DNA of 64,000 nt from Desulfocicer vacuolatum DSM 3385 (GTDB taxonomy: Bacteria; Desulfobacterota; Desulfobacteria; Desulfobacterales; Desulfobacteraceae), in the NCBI RefSeq assembly GCF_900176365.1, contig NZ_FWXY01000014.1, positions 83,847 through 147,846 of the forward strand, in the 5' to 3' direction. Every line of letters begins with the position of its first letter. Positions within the stretch are counted from its first letter, which is position 1. A program made the translations under genes and the position numbers. This document shows positions 52,225-61,117 of the stretch, in pieces. Below the pieces are notes generated by a model. That model was not told the DNA's origin. It made no database searches and worked only from the letters and a program-made list of their open reading frames with translations.

Positions 52225-54174
52225 TTAATTTTGAAGTTCTTTAATGTTCTCAAAGAAATCCAGGGATTCCGGATTTTTTAAGGAGTCTTTGTTTTTCACT
52301 GCCTGGCCGTGGATCACCTTTTTTACGGCCAGTTCCACCTTTTTCATGTTTAAGGTGTAAGGAATGTCCGGTACCTGGACGATTTTTGCAGGCACATGCC
52401 GGGGGGAGGCATTCTGCCGGATATCTTTTTTGATTTTCCCCATGAGTTCATTGGTGAGGGTTTGTCCCTCAGGCATGGTGACAAACAGGATAACCCTTAC
52501 ATCATTATTCCATTTCTGTCCCACCACCACACTGTCCTGAAGTTCTTCCATCTGCTCCAGACGTCGATAAATTTCTGCGGTGCCGATGCGCACCCCACCG
52601 GGATTTAATGTGGCATCGGATCTTCCATACATGATCACCCCGCCTCTTTCCGTGACTTCAACAAAATCACCGTGGGCCCAGATGCCGGGATAGGTTTCAA
52701 AGTAAGCAGAGTGATACCGTGAACCGTCGTCATCATTCCAGAAGTAGATGGGCATGGAGGGGAAAGGTGCTGTGCAGACAAGTTCGCCCTGCTCTCCCAC
52801 AATGGGCTTGCCGTCATCGTCATAGGCAAACACTTTCATGGCAAGGCCCCGGCATTGCAGCTCTCCGGAGTACACAGGCCCCATGGGATTACCCAGGGCA
52901 AAGCAGCCGTTGAGATCTGAGCCGCCGGAAATGGAGGCCAGCTGGAGATCTGATTTTACTTCATCATAGATAAATTCAAAATCTTCCCGGGAAAGGGGCG
53001 ATCCCGTGGAGAGCAATGCCTTTATGGAAGATAAATTAAAATTTGATCCCGGTTTTACCCCGGCGGCCTTTAGGGCTGCAATGTAACCGGCACTGGTGCC
53101 AAACACCGTTATCTTTTCCTCTTCGGCCATGTGCCACAGGGCATCGGGGCCGGGGTGAAAGGGATTTCCGTCAAAAAGTACCAGGGTGGCACCGGTGGCA
53201 AGGGAGGTGGTGAGCCAGTTCCACATCATCCATCCGCAAGTGGTGAAGTAAAATATGGTATCTTCTTTTTTAAGATCTGTGTGGAGCATTAACTCCTTGA
53301 TCTGATGCATGAGAACCCCGCCGGCACTTTGGACCATGCATTTGGGAAGCCCGGTGGTGCCGGATGAGTACATGATATACAGGGGATGGTCAAAGGGAAG
53401 CTGCTCAAACTCAATCTCTTGCGGGGCATCGGCCTTGAAATCATCCATGAGTACGGCATTGGGCAATACAGAGATGTCCGGGGTTTCACTTACATAGGGA
53501 ATTACCACGATTTTTTCAATGGAGGGAAGCTCCTGGATAATACCGGCAATTTTTTCCATGCTGTCCATGACTTTGCCCTTGAAAAAATATCCATCAGCCG
53601 TGAAAAGAATTCTGGGTTTGGTCTGGCCAAATCGATCCAGCACGCCTTTGATACCAAAATCCGGAGAGCAGGATGACCACACCGCACCCAGACTGGTGGC
53701 TGCCAGCATGGCAATGATGGATTCGGGCATATTGGGAACAAAGCCCACCACACGGTCTCCGGGTTTGATACCGGCGGCTTTTAAGGATGCTGCCACCCGG
53801 GATGTCTCATCATAAAGCTCTTTGTAGGTAAGGGTTCGCCTGACCTTGTCTTCTCCCCGGAAAATCAGGGCGGTTTTATCATCTCTGTAGCGCAGAAGAT
53901 TTTCTGCAAAGTTGAGCGTTGACCCCTCAAACCATTTGGCACCGGGCATTTTAGTGGGATCATCAATGACTTTATCATAGGGTTTTGATGCTTTAATTTC
54001 GGCAAAATCCCACATGGTTGCCCAGAAATCCTCAAGATTATCCGTGGACCACTCATGGAGGGCATCGTAGCCATTGAATTTTTTCTTAAATTTATCGTTA
54101 ACCACCTGCATAAAACGGTACATGTTGGTTTGCTGAACTCTTTCTTCCGATGGCGTCCATAAACATTTTGCCAT
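52225..54174 (-). CDS. Acetoacetyl-CoA synthetase (AMP-forming)
   Basis: 649 residues from ATG at 54174 (GGAGGAG 8 bases upstream), the usual length of acetoacetate-CoA ligases (about 650). It converts acetoacetate, ATP and CoA to acetoacetyl-CoA. Landmarks are the N-terminal WSTDNLEDFWATMWDF, MYSSGTTGLPKCMVQ P-loop near residue 270, TTCGWMMWNW near 320, SGGSDLNGCF near 420, GRSDATLNPGGVRIGTAEIY near 530 and the C-terminal NMKKVELAVKKVI with the catalytic Lys. It would return the acetoacetate released by HMG-CoA cleavage, in keeping with the leucine-type genes to the right. Downstream of the XRE-cupin regulator gene on the same strand (gap 105 bp). Confidence 0.92.
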   Translation of the reverse strand: MAKCLWTPSEERVQQTNMYRFMQVVNDKFKKKFNGYDALHEWSTDNLEDFWATMWDFAEIKASKPYDKVIDDPTKMPGAKWFEGSTLNFAENLLRYRDDKTALIFRGEDKVRRTLTYKELYDETSRVAASLKAAGIKPGDRVVGFVPNMPESIIAMLAATSLGAVWSSCSPDFGIKGVLDRFGQTKPRILFTADGYFFKGKVMDSMEKIAGIIQELPSIEKIVVIPYVSETPDISVLPNAVLMDDFKADAPQEIEFEQLPFDHPLYIMYSSGTTGLPKCMVQSAGGVLMHQIKELMLHTDLKKEDTIFYFTTCGWMMWNWLTTSLATGATLVLFDGNPFHPGPDALWHMAEEEKITVFGTSAGYIAALKAAGVKPGSNFNLSSIKALLSTGSPLSREDFEFIYDEVKSDLQLASISGGSDLNGCFALGNPMGPVYSGELQCRGLAMKVFAYDDDGKPIVGEQGELVCTAPFPSMPIYFWNDDDGSRYHSAYFETYPGIWAHGDFVEVTERGGVIMYGRSDATLNPGGVRIGTAEIYRRLEQMEELQDSVVVGQKWNNDVRVILFVTMPEGQTLTNELMGKIKKDIRQNASPRHVPAKIVQVPDIPYTLNMKKVELAVKKVIHGQAVKNKDSLKNPESLDFFENIKELQN

Positions 54175-54279
54175 GGTCTGCTCCTCCATTTAGAGATGAA
54201 AACCGATTTCCGGGGTTTCATATTTTTAGGTCGTTATTTCATGCGATCCACGGGCTTGATTTTAATCAATGATCAGGTT

Positions 54280-54915
54280 TTATTCATAAAGTACGGCAAG
54301 GATGGTGGCTTTGCCTTCTTTTGCCATGATCTGGTGGGGGGTGGTGGACAGATAGTAAACACTGTCTCCGGGTTCCAGATCAAATACTTCGTCATTAATG
54401 TGCAAAAGGGCTGTTCCTTCCAGCACAAAAATGAACTCTTCACCATTGTGCACAGACACATCTTTGGCAGGGTTTGCCTCAAGTTGCACGATCAATGCTT
54501 CCATATGACGTCCCTGGACTTCCGGGGCAAGACTCATATATGCATAAAGATTTTTTTCTCCCTTGGGGGAGGTGGAACGGGATATTTTTTTACGCTCTGC
54601 CTTGCGGGTGATGGAGTAAAGTTTGTCTCCCACGCCGGATACAAGACGTCCAAGTGCACTGTCCAAGGCCCGGGATAGTTTCATCACCGTTCCCAGTTGG
54701 GGCTTTACAACACCTTTTTCAATATTTTCAAGACGTTCTTGATCAAATCCGGTGAGATTGGCAAGGTCTTCAATGGAAATGCCCTTTTTTTCTCTCAACT
54801 CCTTAATGCGTGTCCCCACCTCTTCCACATCGCCCTGGGCGCCATCTTCGATATTGCCGGTGAGGTCTTCAAAATAATCCACATTAATGTGGGGTGTTTG
54901 TTCCTCTTTTTTCAT
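54280..54915 (-). CDS. XRE-family transcriptional regulator with cupin sensor domain
   Basis: 211 residues. The N-terminal helix-turn-helix (about 35-90: IKELREKKGISIEDLANLTG, LENIEKGVVKPQLGTVMKLS) is of the Cro/C1 type. The C-terminal cupin (about 125-210) has HNGEEFIFVLEGTALLHI and LEPGDSVYYLSTTPHQI, a pocket for a small metabolite. This architecture commonly controls adjacent catabolic genes. It lies between acetoacetyl-CoA synthetase and the lyase-like gene, all on the minus strand, so it probably regulates this acyl-CoA cluster. Confidence 0.92.
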   Translation of the reverse strand: MKKEEQTPHINVDYFEDLTGNIEDGAQGDVEEVGTRIKELREKKGISIEDLANLTGFDQERLENIEKGVVKPQLGTVMKLSRALDSALGRLVSGVGDKLYSITRKAERKKISRSTSPKGEKNLYAYMSLAPEVQGRHMEALIVQLEANPAKDVSVHNGEEFIFVLEGTALLHINDEVFDLEPGDSVYYLSTTPHQIMAKEGKATILAVLYE

Positions 54916-55119
54916 GTTTTCTCCTTGGATGAAGCGTTGGTATTCCTTTTATCAATGGAAAAAGTAAACGTAATTTAATCAGTGCCCTCGGTTGGGGGCC
55001 GGGTTTGTGCGCAGTGTAAACGGTGAAATAAAGAATGCCAACGCTTTTATCAATTTACATGATGTTTCAGGATCATCAATGATCTATTTTTTTTTATATA
55101 AAAAGGTAGCCTCCAAGGC

Positions 55120-55354
55120 AACCTCAGCAGAGCCGCTCCCCGACGGGTAATAGGAACCGGACAATTGAGCTGTCTACAGTTCCGGTCCGGGCCCATTGCC
55201 CGTCGGGGGGCGGCGGTATAATACCATTGTTTATATTTGTTGTGTCCGCCAAGACACATGGGTTTTTATATGAAACACTCCGTAAACCAGGGGTGTATTT
55301 CAAGCTTTGCTGTGGGCAGAGCCGGATCAGAATACGGTCCGCCCATGGCAATTA
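55120..55354 (-). repeat. Composite palindromic repeat, full-length copy R12
   Basis: On the minus strand: TATAATTGCCATGGGCGGACC head, CTGCCCACAGCAAAGC, GAAATACACC...GGAGTGTTTC hairpin, TGTC-TTGGC-GGACA hairpin, GGTATTATACC, and the long palindrome built on CCCCCCGACGGGCAAT around ACTGTAGACAGCTC, ending CTGCTGAGG. Its TAA is the stop codon of the lyase-like gene. Confidence 0.85.
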
Positions 55355-56485
55355 TACCCAACCTTCAGGCAGCAGCTGATTCGGTGTTTCACCCAGTTTT
55401 TCCTTGAGTTCTTTCAGTCCGGGGCGGGCGTAGTGCATGTGGCCTTCTTTAAGGGTACGTCCGTTGATCATGGCTTCACTTCTCAGACGCTGTCCCATGG
55501 TTCTTTCCAGCTGTTTACCAAGCCACAACACCCGGTCCACATCCCATCCATGCTCAATATTCATTTCATCCACCTGAACCAGAGTGTCTTCAAGGCATAT
55601 GAGTCCCACATATCTCGGGTCATCGTAGTAGTATTCTCCGGTGCCCTTGATGGGTCTGTCATCCAGGAAATTGGCCGGTTGTCCGCCCAGTCCGCCCAGG
55701 GTGGCTTCAAAATTTCTGATACCGGCCTGGAGTGCTGCCAGCACCGACGCTGATGCCACCCGTTTGGTCTCATGGAAATGGGCAATGTGAAGATTGACAT
55801 CGGGCAGTTCATCCAGCACCATGGAGAAATAACGATACACATCAGCTGCAGAGGCGCTGCCGTCATGATCGGCATGTTCCACATCATGGGCACCGATGTC
55901 CAGCCATCGTTTGGTGAATTTTACAGCATCTTTCATGTCTGTGGCGCCGCCAATGGGGCTGCCCCAGATGGTGCTCACCGTACCGCACATTTTCATGCCC
56001 GCATCGTTGCATTTTTTTATGCTGCGTTCACACTCCTTCCAATAATTGGGAAGGGTGGTGCCGGAATTGGCGTAATGGTGTTGCTCTTCGGTGGAGACCA
56101 TCATTAAAAGCCGATCCGGTCCAATACCTTTTTCTTTAAGGGCAATTGCCCGATCCACTGACGGTTCGCGGATGGTGATGGCCGTAAAACAGATGTCGTC
56201 TACATTGATGCCCCGTCTGGTGCATTTCTTTTTAAACAGATCTCCCCTTACATAGGTTAACAACTCTTCTGCATCGCTGAACTGGGGCATGAGATAGGGG
56301 TTACCAAGATTGGTGATTTCAATATTTCGGCATCCGGCAAAAATCAATTCTTCCAGGTAGAATTTTTTGGCTTCGGTGGAGATAAATTTTTCTGAGTGCT
56401 GGAATCCATCACGAACGGTGATATCTCCGATGATTACTTTTTTTGGCATTCTTGGAAAAACTTTCCACATATCATATTCAGTCAT
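55352..56485 (-). CDS. HMG-CoA lyase-like / pyruvate carboxyltransferase-family protein
   Basis: 377 residues; AGGAG lies 7 bases before the ATG. It is a TIM-barrel HMGL-like enzyme: IIGDITVRDGFQH (metal Asp and catalytic Arg), GCRNIEITNLG, GTVSTIWGSPIGG, AHDVEHADHDGSASAADVYRY, and LHIAHFHETK (metal His pair). HMG-CoA lyases are about 300 residues and have a catalytic Cys in GLGGCP; here the loop reads GLGGQPANF, so Cys is replaced by Gln, and the chain is about 75 residues longer. The reaction may therefore differ, although the neighbours suit leucine degradation. The TAA stop is provided by repeat R12. Confidence 0.75.
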   Translation of the reverse strand: MTEYDMWKVFPRMPKKVIIGDITVRDGFQHSEKFISTEAKKFYLEELIFAGCRNIEITNLGNPYLMPQFSDAEELLTYVRGDLFKKKCTRRGINVDDICFTAITIREPSVDRAIALKEKGIGPDRLLMMVSTEEQHHYANSGTTLPNYWKECERSIKKCNDAGMKMCGTVSTIWGSPIGGATDMKDAVKFTKRWLDIGAHDVEHADHDGSASAADVYRYFSMVLDELPDVNLHIAHFHETKRVASASVLAALQAGIRNFEATLGGLGGQPANFLDDRPIKGTGEYYYDDPRYVGLICLEDTLVQVDEMNIEHGWDVDRVLWLGKQLERTMGQRLRSEAMINGRTLKEGHMHYARPGLKELKEKLGETPNQLLPEGWV

Positions 56486-56531
56486 TTGAAACTCCTATGG
56501 CTGGATTGTTTTTGGATACTGGGTTAATCGA

Positions 56532-56557
56532 TACTGGGTACTGGGTACTGGGTACTG
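56532..56557. repeat. Heptanucleotide tandem repeat (TACTGGG)3.7
   Basis: Three full TACTGGG units and a partial fourth, with a related ATACTGGG just upstream. It lies between the lyase-like and carboxyltransferase genes of the cluster. Confidence 0.8.
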
Positions 56558-56643
56558 CTTGGGTAGAGGGTTCTGGGTTTATGGATTATGTTTTTTGGGG
56601 ATTAATATTAAGGGCCGGGCCTGGTTTATGAATGTTGTTGTTT

Positions 56644-56683
56644 GTCCGGGTTATGGATAAAATCATCCATCCATAAGCCGGAC
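56644..56683. repeat. Imperfect hairpin, GTCCGG...CCGGAC
   Basis: GTCCGGGTTATGGAT pairs with ATCCATAAGCCGGAC (one mismatch) in the spacer after the carboxyltransferase gene. CTGACCCC follows, a motif shared with the MITE core. It could be an attenuating hairpin within the operon or a repeat remnant. Confidence 0.5.
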
Positions 56684-56707
56684 CTGACCCCACTCTTGGT
56701 CTTGGTA

Positions 56708-58297
56708 TTAGAATCTGAAATTACCAAAGGCAGGATCGCCGATCTCTTTGAGCAGACTCACTTCAAAGCCCATGGCAAGCCAGTCCCGGATTTCAGAAAA
56801 TTTAAGAACCCTGTCGTTTAACAGCCTTGCTGAGCAATAGAAGGGGTGGGCTTCCCCATCGTATTTTTCAATCATCTTGTTCTGGAAGGCATCTTTTTCT
56901 TCCTGGGTCATGGGGTTGCCTGCCCGTTTTCTTTTTACTTCTTCTATGGAGAGAAGCACACCCCCTGCGCTTTTTCCGCTCATCACCGAGGTGCGGGATC
57001 GCATGGTGGAGAACAAAAAGTGGGGGCGATAGGCCCGGCCGCACATGCCGTAATTGGCAGCCCCGTTGTCCGGTCCGATGACCAGTTGAATGCGGGGAAC
57101 CTGGGCGCAGGAGACAGCCCTTACCAGATCTGATCCATATTTGCCGATGCCTGCATGTTCAGCTTCAGATCCCACCATGAACCCCGGGGCATTCATGATA
57201 AATAACAGGGGAATTTTTTCCTGGCTGCATCGAACAATCCACTCCGTGGCTTTTCTGGCTGCCTCGTGGAAGATGATACCCACTCCATTGGAGGCTATAA
57301 CGCCCACAGGTAGGCCTTTGATTCGAATTTTGCCGGTGAGAATATTGCTGGCTTTTCCCACGGCGAAATCTTTTTTGTATTCCACAAATGCACTGCCGTC
57401 GGCAATACATTCTATGATTTTGCGGGTATCGATACTTTGACCAAAATTTACCGGCATATAATCATAAATGGATTCAGCTGGTACTGCCGGCTCTTGTTCC
57501 TGGTACCGATGCAGATGGGTGGTCTGGGGTTTGGTCAAAGAGAGAATATCACGGACCCGGGCCACGGCATCTGCCTGGTCAGCGCAGAGATGGTCTGCAC
57601 CTCCTGAAATCTGTGTGTGGGTTTTTGCCCCCCCCAAATCTTCTGCAGAAATGGTTTCACCTGTGGCCATTTTCACCAGTGGAGGTCCACCCAGAAATGA
57701 GAAGGACTGCTTGTCTATCATGATGGACTCACAGGCCATAAAAACAATGTAGGCACCGCCTGCGGTGTTTCCACCGGTACTCATGGTGATCTGTTTGAGC
57801 CCCTTGGCCGACATCCGGGCCATGTTGTAAAAAAGGGAACCAAAGTGCTGATCATCTGGGAAAACCTCCACCTGCATGGGAAGGAATGCACCGCCTGAGT
57901 CGGCAATATAAACACAGTTAATGCCGCAGTTTTCAGCAATGGCCTGGGCTCGCATGTGTTTTTTCAAGGTAATGGGAAAATAGGTTCCGGCCTTGACCCG
58001 GGAGTCATTGCCCAGAATCATGGTCCAGTTGCCGTGGATTTTACCAAGACCTGTGACAATGCCGCCACAGGGGACATCCGGAATTCCGGGATAGTTCATG
58101 CCAAAGCCCGCCAGCAGGGAAAGCTCAAAGAATTGGGTCCCCGGATCAATTAAATCCTGTATCAGCTCCCTCACCGGGCGTTTGTTTTTTTTGGCCAGGC
58201 GGTCCACTGCCTTTTGCCCACCGGGCCAGATGGCTTCGTATTGACGTTGGGCAAGTTTTACTTCTTCATTTTCCCAGAATGTTCTGTTTTCACTCAT
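56708..58297 (-). CDS. Acyl-CoA carboxylase, carboxyltransferase subunit (methylcrotonyl-CoA carboxylase beta-like)
   Basis: 529 residues from ATG at 58297 (AGGGGAA upstream); the longer open frame overlaps the hydratase gene and is not used. The N-terminal half (ELSLLAGFGMNYPGIP, VYIADSGGAFLPMQVEVFPD) and C-terminal half (GVIASNGVGIIFHEAARKA, NAPGFMVGSEAEHAGIGKYG) form the crotonase-like double domain. Methylcrotonyl-CoA carboxylase-type stretches include GGNTAGGAYIVFMACE and LGGAKTHTQISGGADHL. It would transfer carboxyl from biotin to 3-methylcrotonyl-CoA. No biotin carboxylase or biotin carrier gene is in the window. It lies 10 bp after the hydratase gene. Confidence 0.88.
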   Translation of the reverse strand: MSENRTFWENEEVKLAQRQYEAIWPGGQKAVDRLAKKNKRPVRELIQDLIDPGTQFFELSLLAGFGMNYPGIPDVPCGGIVTGLGKIHGNWTMILGNDSRVKAGTYFPITLKKHMRAQAIAENCGINCVYIADSGGAFLPMQVEVFPDDQHFGSLFYNMARMSAKGLKQITMSTGGNTAGGAYIVFMACESIMIDKQSFSFLGGPPLVKMATGETISAEDLGGAKTHTQISGGADHLCADQADAVARVRDILSLTKPQTTHLHRYQEQEPAVPAESIYDYMPVNFGQSIDTRKIIECIADGSAFVEYKKDFAVGKASNILTGKIRIKGLPVGVIASNGVGIIFHEAARKATEWIVRCSQEKIPLLFIMNAPGFMVGSEAEHAGIGKYGSDLVRAVSCAQVPRIQLVIGPDNGAANYGMCGRAYRPHFLFSTMRSRTSVMSGKSAGGVLLSIEEVKRKRAGNPMTQEEKDAFQNKMIEKYDGEAHPFYCSARLLNDRVLKFSEIRDWLAMGFEVSLLKEIGDPAFGNFRF

Positions 58298-58307
58298 ATC
58301 TGTTCCC

Positions 58308-59111
58308 CTATTTTCCTTGGTAAACCGGTTTTCTTTTTTCTCTGAAAGCGGTGAGTCCTTCAACCCTGTCTTCGGTGGGGATGGTGACCCGGTAGGCATT
58401 GGATTCAATGGCAAGGCCTGTGGCAAGATCTGTTTCAATGCCCTGGTTAATGGCGTATTTGGCCATTTCAACGGCAATGGGACCGGTTTCTGCAATCATG
58501 TTTGCCATGGCCATGCACTCATCCATGAGATTTTCCGGGTTGCATATTTTGTTCACAAGACCGATGTTAAGTGCTTCTTGTGCATCCACCCGACGACCGG
58601 TGAAGATCAACTCTTTGGCCTTGGCCACGCCGATGATGCGGGGCAGTCTCTGGGTACCGCCCCCGCCCGGGATAATGGCCAGACGGGTTTCTGTCAGACC
58701 CATCACCGCAGATTCTGAAGCAATGCGGATGTCCGATGCCAGGGCAAGTTCGGTGCCGCCGCCAAGGGCGATGCCGTTCACCGCCGATATAACCGGTTTA
58801 TTCAGGTGCTGTATGGAGGTGAGCAAATTTCGGATGGTGAGGATGAACTTTTTAACTTCATCCTGGGACAGGGTGGCCCGTTCCTTTAAATCGGCTCCGG
58901 CACAAAATGCCCGCTCACCGGCACCGGTGATAATAACCGTGCGGATGTCCGGGCGGTATTGCAGGGTATCCACTTTTTCTTTAATGGCATTTAACAGTTC
59001 AAAGTTGAGGGAATTCATGGCTTTGGGGCGATTCAAAGTCAGAACAACGGCGCTTCCCCTTTCTTCAGTTATCAGAACAGTTTCACGGTCCACGATTACC
59101 TCCTTGTACAT
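58308..59111 (-). CDS. Enoyl-CoA hydratase, methylglutaconyl-CoA hydratase-like
   Basis: 267 residues. Crotonase fold: AFCAGADLKERA and NGIALGGGTELALASDIRIA form the oxyanion region. ETRLAIIPGGGGTQRLPRII carries the catalytic Glu, and its wording is close to that of AUH-type methylglutaconyl-CoA hydratases. It would hydrate 3-methylglutaconyl-CoA to HMG-CoA. The carboxyltransferase gene follows after 10 bp. Confidence 0.88.
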   Translation of the reverse strand: MYKEVIVDRETVLITEERGSAVVLTLNRPKAMNSLNFELLNAIKEKVDTLQYRPDIRTVIITGAGERAFCAGADLKERATLSQDEVKKFILTIRNLLTSIQHLNKPVISAVNGIALGGGTELALASDIRIASESAVMGLTETRLAIIPGGGGTQRLPRIIGVAKAKELIFTGRRVDAQEALNIGLVNKICNPENLMDECMAMANMIAETGPIAVEMAKYAINQGIETDLATGLAIESNAYRVTIPTEDRVEGLTAFREKRKPVYQGK

Positions 59112-59238
59112 ATGAAAATCTTTGGTAACCCAAAGTGCTCAATTGTAATGTTGATTCCGGGCAGTCCAGGGTGTATCCCCCGATCTGCCCATGGCTGTTA
59201 TTGGTTTATCAGATCTCTATTTATGAAATCTGTGACAC

Positions 59239-60891
59239 TTATTTTTCAATTTCCTCTGTGGCCATATCCCTTAGTTTATATTTCTGGATTTTACCGCTTG
59301 CCGTGGTGGGATAGTCTTCAATGAAGAATACAAATCTTGGGATTTTATGATAGGAAATTTTATCTTTGCAAAATGCCTTGACCTCTTCATCTGTGGCGCT
59401 TTCGCCGGGTTTGAGCTGAATGAAGGCTGCCACCTCTTCTCCATATTTTGCATCTGGAACCCCCACCACCTGGACATCTTTAACCTTGTTAAAGGTGTAG
59501 AGAAATTCTTCGATTTCCCTGGGGTAGATGTTTTCACCGCCTCTAATTATCATATCTTTGATGCGGCCTGTGATTTTACAATATCCGTTTTCATCCATGG
59601 TGGCAAGGTCGCCGGTGTGAAGCCAGCCGTCTTTATCAATGGCCTGGGCTGTGGCTTCTTCATTTTTGTAGTAGCCCTTCATGACATGGTACCCCCGGCT
59701 GCACAGCTCACCCTGCTCGTTAACAGGCATTTCGTTACCGAGGATGGGATCAATTATTTTTACTTCCACATTGGGAAGCGCCCGGCCGACGGTGGAAGTT
59801 TTCAGTTCCAAAGAATCGTTGTCACGGGTCTGGGTGATGCCGGGGGATGCTTCTGTCTGGCCGTAAACTATGGTCATTTCATTGGCACCCATGTCTTTGA
59901 TCACCCGTTTCATTACCTCAATGGGACAGGTGGAGCCTGCCATGACACCGGTTCTAAGGGTGGATGTGTCATAGCTGTTTTTGTCCATTTCTTCAAATTC
60001 TGCTATGAACATGGTGGGAACCCCCAAAAGGGCGTTACACTTGGACGCTTCCACTGTTTTAAGTACATCCACCGGATTAAAAGCCACCACCGGGGCCATG
60101 GTGGCACCGGAAACCATGCAGGTCAAGGTGCCGATGACACACCCAAAGCAATGGAAAAATGGAACCGGGATGCACATGGCATCGTCCGGGGTCAGATTCA
60201 TACAGGTGGCAAGGCTCATGGCATTGCCGATGAGATTGGTGTGAGACAGCATGACGCCTTTGGGAAAACCGGTGGTTCCTGAGGTGTACTGCATGTTGAT
60301 GACATCGTCGGGTTCCAGGGAATCGAGACGTTCTTTAAGTTGTGCATCGGAAACTTTTTTACCCATTTCAATAATTTCATCCCAGTTATACATGCCGGGG
60401 ATTTTCTCTTTTCCCATGTAAATAATATTTTTAAGAAAGGGAAGTTTGGGATTATTTAATTTGCCGGGTTCACTGTCTTTAAGGGTGGGGCAGACTTTGT
60501 TAATGACCTTTAGGTATTCATCAGCTTCCCTGACCCCTCCGGTGAGGATGAGGGTGGTGGTATCGGACTGCTCCAAAAGATATTCCAATTCCGCACTTCG
60601 ATAACTTGTATTCACCGTCACCAGAACCGCGCCCATGCGGGCACTGCCATACTGTGTGTAGACCCATTCCGGAATATTGTTGGCCCAGATGGCAACCTTT
60701 TCATCCCGTTGGATACCAAGTGCCATGAGCCCCTTGGCAACTTTATCGCAAATGTCTCTGAACTCCTTAAAATTATACTTGATATCCAGCGATAAATACT
60801 CCAGAGCACTGTTGTCTGCCAGGTTTTCTGCCAGCATGTCTACGATGTTGCCAATGGTGGTTTTGCCTATTTCAATGTCTGGTTTTTGCAT
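59239..60891 (-). CDS. Acyl-CoA synthetase (AMP-forming)
   Basis: 550 residues from ATG at 60891 (GAGGG 5 bases upstream). It activates a carboxylic acid, likely a short or branched one in this context. MQYTSGTTGFPKGVMLSH is the AMP-binding loop near residue 190; VYGQTEASPGIT near 325, GWLHTGDLATMDENGY near 430, GRIKDMIIRGGENIYPREIEE near 455 and the C-terminal TASGKIQKYKLR with the catalytic Lys are intact. It lies between the dehydrogenase and hydratase genes on the same strand. Confidence 0.92.
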   Translation of the reverse strand: MQKPDIEIGKTTIGNIVDMLAENLADNSALEYLSLDIKYNFKEFRDICDKVAKGLMALGIQRDEKVAIWANNIPEWVYTQYGSARMGAVLVTVNTSYRSAELEYLLEQSDTTTLILTGGVREADEYLKVINKVCPTLKDSEPGKLNNPKLPFLKNIIYMGKEKIPGMYNWDEIIEMGKKVSDAQLKERLDSLEPDDVINMQYTSGTTGFPKGVMLSHTNLIGNAMSLATCMNLTPDDAMCIPVPFFHCFGCVIGTLTCMVSGATMAPVVAFNPVDVLKTVEASKCNALLGVPTMFIAEFEEMDKNSYDTSTLRTGVMAGSTCPIEVMKRVIKDMGANEMTIVYGQTEASPGITQTRDNDSLELKTSTVGRALPNVEVKIIDPILGNEMPVNEQGELCSRGYHVMKGYYKNEEATAQAIDKDGWLHTGDLATMDENGYCKITGRIKDMIIRGGENIYPREIEEFLYTFNKVKDVQVVGVPDAKYGEEVAAFIQLKPGESATDEEVKAFCKDKISYHKIPRFVFFIEDYPTTASGKIQKYKLRDMATEEIEK

Positions 60892-61117
60892 TCGGTCCCT
60901 CTTTTGGTTATGGTTTAAATACGTGGGGCACATTTCCCTGCCAAAAGGCTTTACATCAATTCATCCACCCATTTACAGAAAGAGGGCAGCTATCAACAGG
61001 CAAGGTACATTTACATTGGGAAGGTGCTTTTGATGTATCGCCCTTATATCCTTAAATCCGGCTTTTTTCTGACTTAAAACATTTGTGCTACCTGGTGTAT
61101 CTTTTGGGGTTATTAAA

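Noticed and set aside
59347..60282. 311-residue plus-strand ORF
   Set aside because: Antisense to a full acyl-CoA synthetase with all motifs; rich in His, Gly and Phe as expected for a shadow frame.
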